This document shows positions 14,510 to 16,838 of a DNA stretch of 16,838 bases, piece by piece (within the stretch, counting starts at the first letter, position 1; each line of letters opens with the position of its first letter). The notes under the pieces were generated by a model. It made no database searches, was not told where the DNA came from, and was given only the letters and a program-made list of their open reading frames with translations. Source of the DNA: Phycisphaerales bacterium (GTDB lineage: Bacteria; Planctomycetota; Phycisphaerae; Tepidisphaerales; Tepidisphaeraceae). The translations under genes were made by a program, and so were the position numbers. The DNA lies in contig PMAK01000196.1 in assembly GCA_003153655.1 (NCBI GenBank), forward strand, positions 5,422 through 22,259. Reading direction: 5' to 3'.

Positions 14510-15571
14510 TCACGGATTAACGTTGAAATTCCGACCCATCAAATCGGTCTTGTATATCTGTGGCGGAGTCAGCGCCGACCCACCCGGATTGGGACTGATG
14601 AAGTGCGATTCAACATGACCGTCAACAAACAAGAAATTAGCGGCCGTATTGCCCATGTGCCGCCAGCGGATATCGCCATCCCAAGTATTCAGTGGCTGAG
14701 CTGCAAAGCCCGCGCGGCCATCGGGATATAGAAAAGCATTATCAAGATTGCCGCCGGGATTGATGGTTTGTCCATCATCAGAAGTGACCTGGCCTGCGAC
14801 CACAGTGCCGGCTAGGAAATAGTCGGGGGAAACACTCTTTGCCCGCCATCCTTCAAAACGCCAAGCATCAACTCCGTACGCGGTAGCATTCGCGCCCCAG
14901 AAATTTGGATCTCCGGGGGGACCGCCATTGATATTGTCCGCCACCAGCACACCATCCATAATGAGCACGATCTCGGATGATCTTTGAACGTGCGCCAGTT
15001 TATACGGCAGATGTCCCTGATACGTCGTTCCATCATTCCTAAGGGTCGACATATTGGGCATCAGTCGGGGATGGCACGAATAATGACAACCCGCATCGCC
15101 ACTCATGACCACGTCCACATCCAGGAATATTCCCCGATTGAACGACTGGCCGCCCCCTGAAGTACCTTGGTCGGCATAATTGGTGCCCAGACGGCTCGAA
15201 AGCTCATTGGAAATAAGCGTCGACCAGTCACCAGCCCTCGTCGCGTCTAAATATCCTGTATTGCGAAGGTCGGCCAAATCGGTCAAGGATGCGCCGTTCC
15301 AATATCCGTAAGGCAGATACCCCTGATTATCCCCAACATACATATCGATCGCCTGCCCGATCTGGCGCAGATGTGTCTGGCACGTCACCAGATTCGCCTG
15401 TTGCCGCGCCTTGTTCAACGCCGGAAGGAGGATAGCCACCAGCAGCGCGATGATGCCAATGACAACCAGCAACTCCACCAAAGTAAACGCGGACGCGATC
15501 CGTCCTGAGCCCTGGCCTCGCGACGTTTCGTGCCCGCGGCAATCCAAACTGTACTCAAGTTCTCGCGTCAT
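14510..15571 (-). CDS. Type IV pilin-like protein with H-X-DG domain (prepilin N-terminal methylation motif)
   Basis: 353 residues from the ATG at 15571, preceded by AAGGA 7 bases upstream. A 28-residue basic leader is followed by the class III prepilin segment [20 protein letters not shown] (29-48), with Glu at mature position 5. The residue before the cleavage site is Ala28 rather than the canonical Gly. The large extracellular part resembles DUF1559/H-X9-DG proteins, abundant in Planctomycetota and Lentisphaerae, often near glycosidase and LacI/AraC regulator genes. The signature is present as WRHMG followed by [10 protein letters not shown], with His305 and Asp317-Gly318. The spacing is 11 residues, not 9. 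Probable role: a pseudopilin-like surface or secretion-associated protein; the molecular function of this family is not established. Transcribed divergently from the XylR-type regulator. Confidence 0.85.
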   Translation of the reverse strand: MTRELEYSLDCRGHETSRGQGSGRIASAFTLVELLVVIGIIALLVAILLPALNKARQQANLVTCQTHLRQIGQAIDMYVGDNQGYLPYGYWNGASLTDLADLRNTGYLDATRAGDWSTLISNELSSRLGTNYADQGTSGGGQSFNRGIFLDVDVVMSGDAGCHYSCHPRLMPNMSTLRNDGTTYQGHLPYKLAHVQRSSEIVLIMDGVLVADNINGGPPGDPNFWGANATAYGVDAWRFEGWRAKSVSPDYFLAGTVVAGQVTSDDGQTINPGGNLDNAFLYPDGRAGFAAQPLNTWDGDIRWRHMGNTAANFLFVDGHVESHFISPNPGGSALTPPQIYKTDLMGRNFNVNP

Positions 15572-15654
15572 CAACTTATCCTTCCACCAGCCGAAATGTC
15601 CTCTGCGCCATTAACCCGTGCAACGTGAAACGACCGCTCCTCAACCACGGTTAC

Positions 15655-15682
15655 ATTGTAGTTTGCAAATCCCCGGCTCCAA
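15655..15682 (-). promoter_or_regulatory. Candidate promoter of the pilin-like gene
   Basis: On the minus strand TTGGAG (15677-15682) and TACAAT (15655-15660) are separated by 16 bases. The -10 is good and the -35 poor. Motif copy C ends 9 bases upstream of the -35, which is where an activator would touch RNA polymerase. Confidence 0.4.
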
Positions 15683-15691
15683 CGTTATTTT

Positions 15692-15718
15692 GCGTAAAAG
15701 ATTACATGATTTGCGGCA
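15692..15718. promoter_or_regulatory. 27-bp motif copy C in the divergent regulator/pilin-like promoter
   Basis: GCGTAAA, an 11-base spacer and TTTGCGGCA. It lies 15 bp before the regulator's ATG and 120 bp before that of the pilin-like gene. The position suits simultaneous autorepression of the regulator and activation of the divergent gene. Confidence 0.65.
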
Positions 15719-15733
15719 AAGACGGTTCCCGGC

Positions 15734-16838
15734 ATGCTCCGAATCGGAATTCAGGTTGACTTTGCGGGCGGTTATGGACGCGGCGTGCTCCGCGGCGTCA
15801 TGGCCTATGCAAATCTCCGCACCGACTGGGAATTCGAGATGCCTCCCATGTACATGCTCTCCACCCGACGCGTCGATCTCCGGACCGTCGATGGCGTCAT
15901 CGCCATGATTCACGCCGCACGCAGCTTCGACCGCTTCCGCCGCGCCCACGTCCCGATGGTCAATTGCGCCCGCACCATGTCCGCCCGCCAGCTCCACCGC
16001 GCCCACGTCCCCACGGTCCTCCCCGATGACGCAGCTGTGGGAAAAATGGCATTCATCTATTTCTGGGACCGCCTCTTTCGCTCCTTCGGATTCTGCGGAC
16101 ATCCCACCGCCTCCTGGTCCGTCCTGCGCCGAGACGCGTTCGCCGCCGAATGCCGCCGCGAAGGCGCGTTTTTCAGCGAGGCCGCCGCCGCCGACGAAGT
16201 CCCCCAGGAATGGATCAAGTCCCTCCCGCGCCCCTGCGCAATCCTCGCCGCCAACGACCGCTATGCCTGGCACGCCATAGACATCTGCCGCGAAAGCGGC
16301 ATCTCCGTCCCCGAGGAAATCGCCGTCCTCGGCATCGACAACGATATTCTCCTCAACGAAATGGCCCGTCCAACCCTCTCCAGCATCGACCTCGGTGCCG
16401 AAAAAATCGGCTTCGAAGCCGCCAAGATTCTCGACGGCCTCATGAAAGGAGATCCCGCCCCGCGCGAACCGGTGGAAATGCCGCCCAACGGCGTCATCAC
16501 CCGCCACTCCACCGACGTCCTCAGCATCGCCGACGAAGTCGTCGCCGAGGCCGCCCAATTCATCCGCCAGCACGCCTCCGAGCAGATCAGCGTTGAAGAC
16601 GTCCTGCGGGAAGTCGCCATGAGCCGCCGCAATCTCGAACGCCGATTTCGCCGCGTCATGCGCCGGAGCCTGCTGGATGAAATCCGCCGCGTCCACCTTG
16701 ATCGCGCCGCCAAACTCCTCCGCGAGACCAGCCTCGATATCCCCAGCATCGCCGAACAATCCGGCTTCGCCAGCCACGTCCGATTCAGCACGGTTTTCCG
16801 CGAGCAACTAGATGTAACCCCAACCGAATATCGCCGCA
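15734..16838 (+). CDS. XylR-type transcriptional regulator (LacI-like sensor + AraC HTH), runs off window
   Basis: A plus-strand frame open from ATG 15734 to the window end gives 368 residues. The N-terminal two thirds form a LacI/periplasmic-binding-like sugar sensor: MLRIGIQVDFAGGYGRGVLR at the start, ILAANDRYAWHAIDICRESG and IAVLGIDNDILLNEMARPTL. The last 100 residues are an AraC-type double HTH: VEDVLREVAMSRRNLERRF, then LDIPSIAEQSGFASHVRFS and VTPTEYRR at the edge. This matches the architecture of Escherichia coli XylR (392 residues), so only a few residues should be missing. Such proteins activate sugar-utilisation genes on binding their sugar. No strong ribosome-binding site was seen. 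A long antisense frame covers the gene but is a codon-bias artefact. The ligand could be xylose, arabinose or another sugar. Confidence 0.92.
   Translation, partial: MLRIGIQVDFAGGYGRGVLRGVMAYANLRTDWEFEMPPMYMLSTRRVDLRTVDGVIAMIHAARSFDRFRRAHVPMVNCARTMSARQLHRAHVPTVLPDDAAVGKMAFIYFWDRLFRSFGFCGHPTASWSVLRRDAFAAECRREGAFFSEAAAADEVPQEWIKSLPRPCAILAANDRYAWHAIDICRESGISVPEEIAVLGIDNDILLNEMARPTLSSIDLGAEKIGFEAAKILDGLMKGDPAPREPVEMPPNGVITRHSTDVLSIADEVVAEAAQFIRQHASEQISVEDVLREVAMSRRNLERRFRRVMRRSLLDEIRRVHLDRAAKLLRETSLDIPSIAEQSGFASHVRFSTVFREQLDVTPTEYRR

Noticed and set aside
15641..16807. Long minus-strand open frame of 388 codons opposite the regulator gene
   Set aside because: Its residues are a monotonous Gly/Ala/Asp/Glu mix, the pattern produced by reading antisense to a GC-rich gene with strong third-position C bias. 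The plus strand gives a clear XylR-type protein.
1..16838. CRISPR arrays, tRNA or rRNA genes, transposases
   Set aside because: No regularly spaced repeats, no cloverleaf or rRNA-like stretches and no transposase motifs were recognised on either strand by reading.

Overview
The window looks like chromosomal DNA from a planctomycete, most plausibly class Phycisphaerae. The grounds are several PEP-CTERM tails, a LEPR-XLL-like N-terminal motif (LEGRVLLSS), dockerin-like GDANLDG repeats on secreted proteins, an H-X-DG pseudopilin beside glycosidase genes, and moderately high GC. No rRNA, tRNA, CRISPR array, phage module or insertion sequence was recognised. All convincing genes except the last lie on the minus strand.

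Right half (about 6.9-16.8 kb): a secreted polysaccharide-related island under a plus-strand XylR-type regulator (LacI-like sensor plus AraC-type HTH), which runs off the window a few residues before its end. Reading leftward from that divergent promoter come a type IV pilin-like H-X-DG protein, a small PEP-CTERM protein, a clan GH-A glycosidase whose C-terminal domain is cut by an in-frame TAA, a larger PEP-CTERM protein with autotransporter-type beta repeats and dockerin-like loops, and a GH16 endoglucanase-like enzyme sharing the same C-terminal module. Three of the intergenic regions carry a 27-bp motif (GCGTAAA, 11-bp spacer, TTTRCGSCA), always in the same orientation and 103-121 bp before a minus-strand start codon. 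One copy lies between the regulator and the pilin-like gene. This is the best candidate for a previously undescribed regulon.

Middle (about 5.9-6.9 kb): gene debris. It holds a short ORF joining a small planctomycete-type domain to what looks like the tail of a GH127/DUF4986 arabinofuranosidase, an unrecognised plus-strand ORF, and the orphan 3' end of a LamG/PEP-CTERM gene. It reads as a deletion or rearrangement scar.

Left part (1-5.8 kb): a pentose import and catabolism locus on the minus strand. The order is lipoprotein sugar-binding protein, two-domain ATPase, permease, then after a recognisable promoter L-ribulokinase (araB) and L-arabinose isomerase (araA, cut by the window edge). The probable logic is that secreted enzymes and surface proteins on the right act on plant or algal polysaccharide, and the left operon imports the released pentose and converts it to L-ribulose 5-phosphate. 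The 27-bp motif is not seen before the arabinose genes, so the two halves may be controlled separately.
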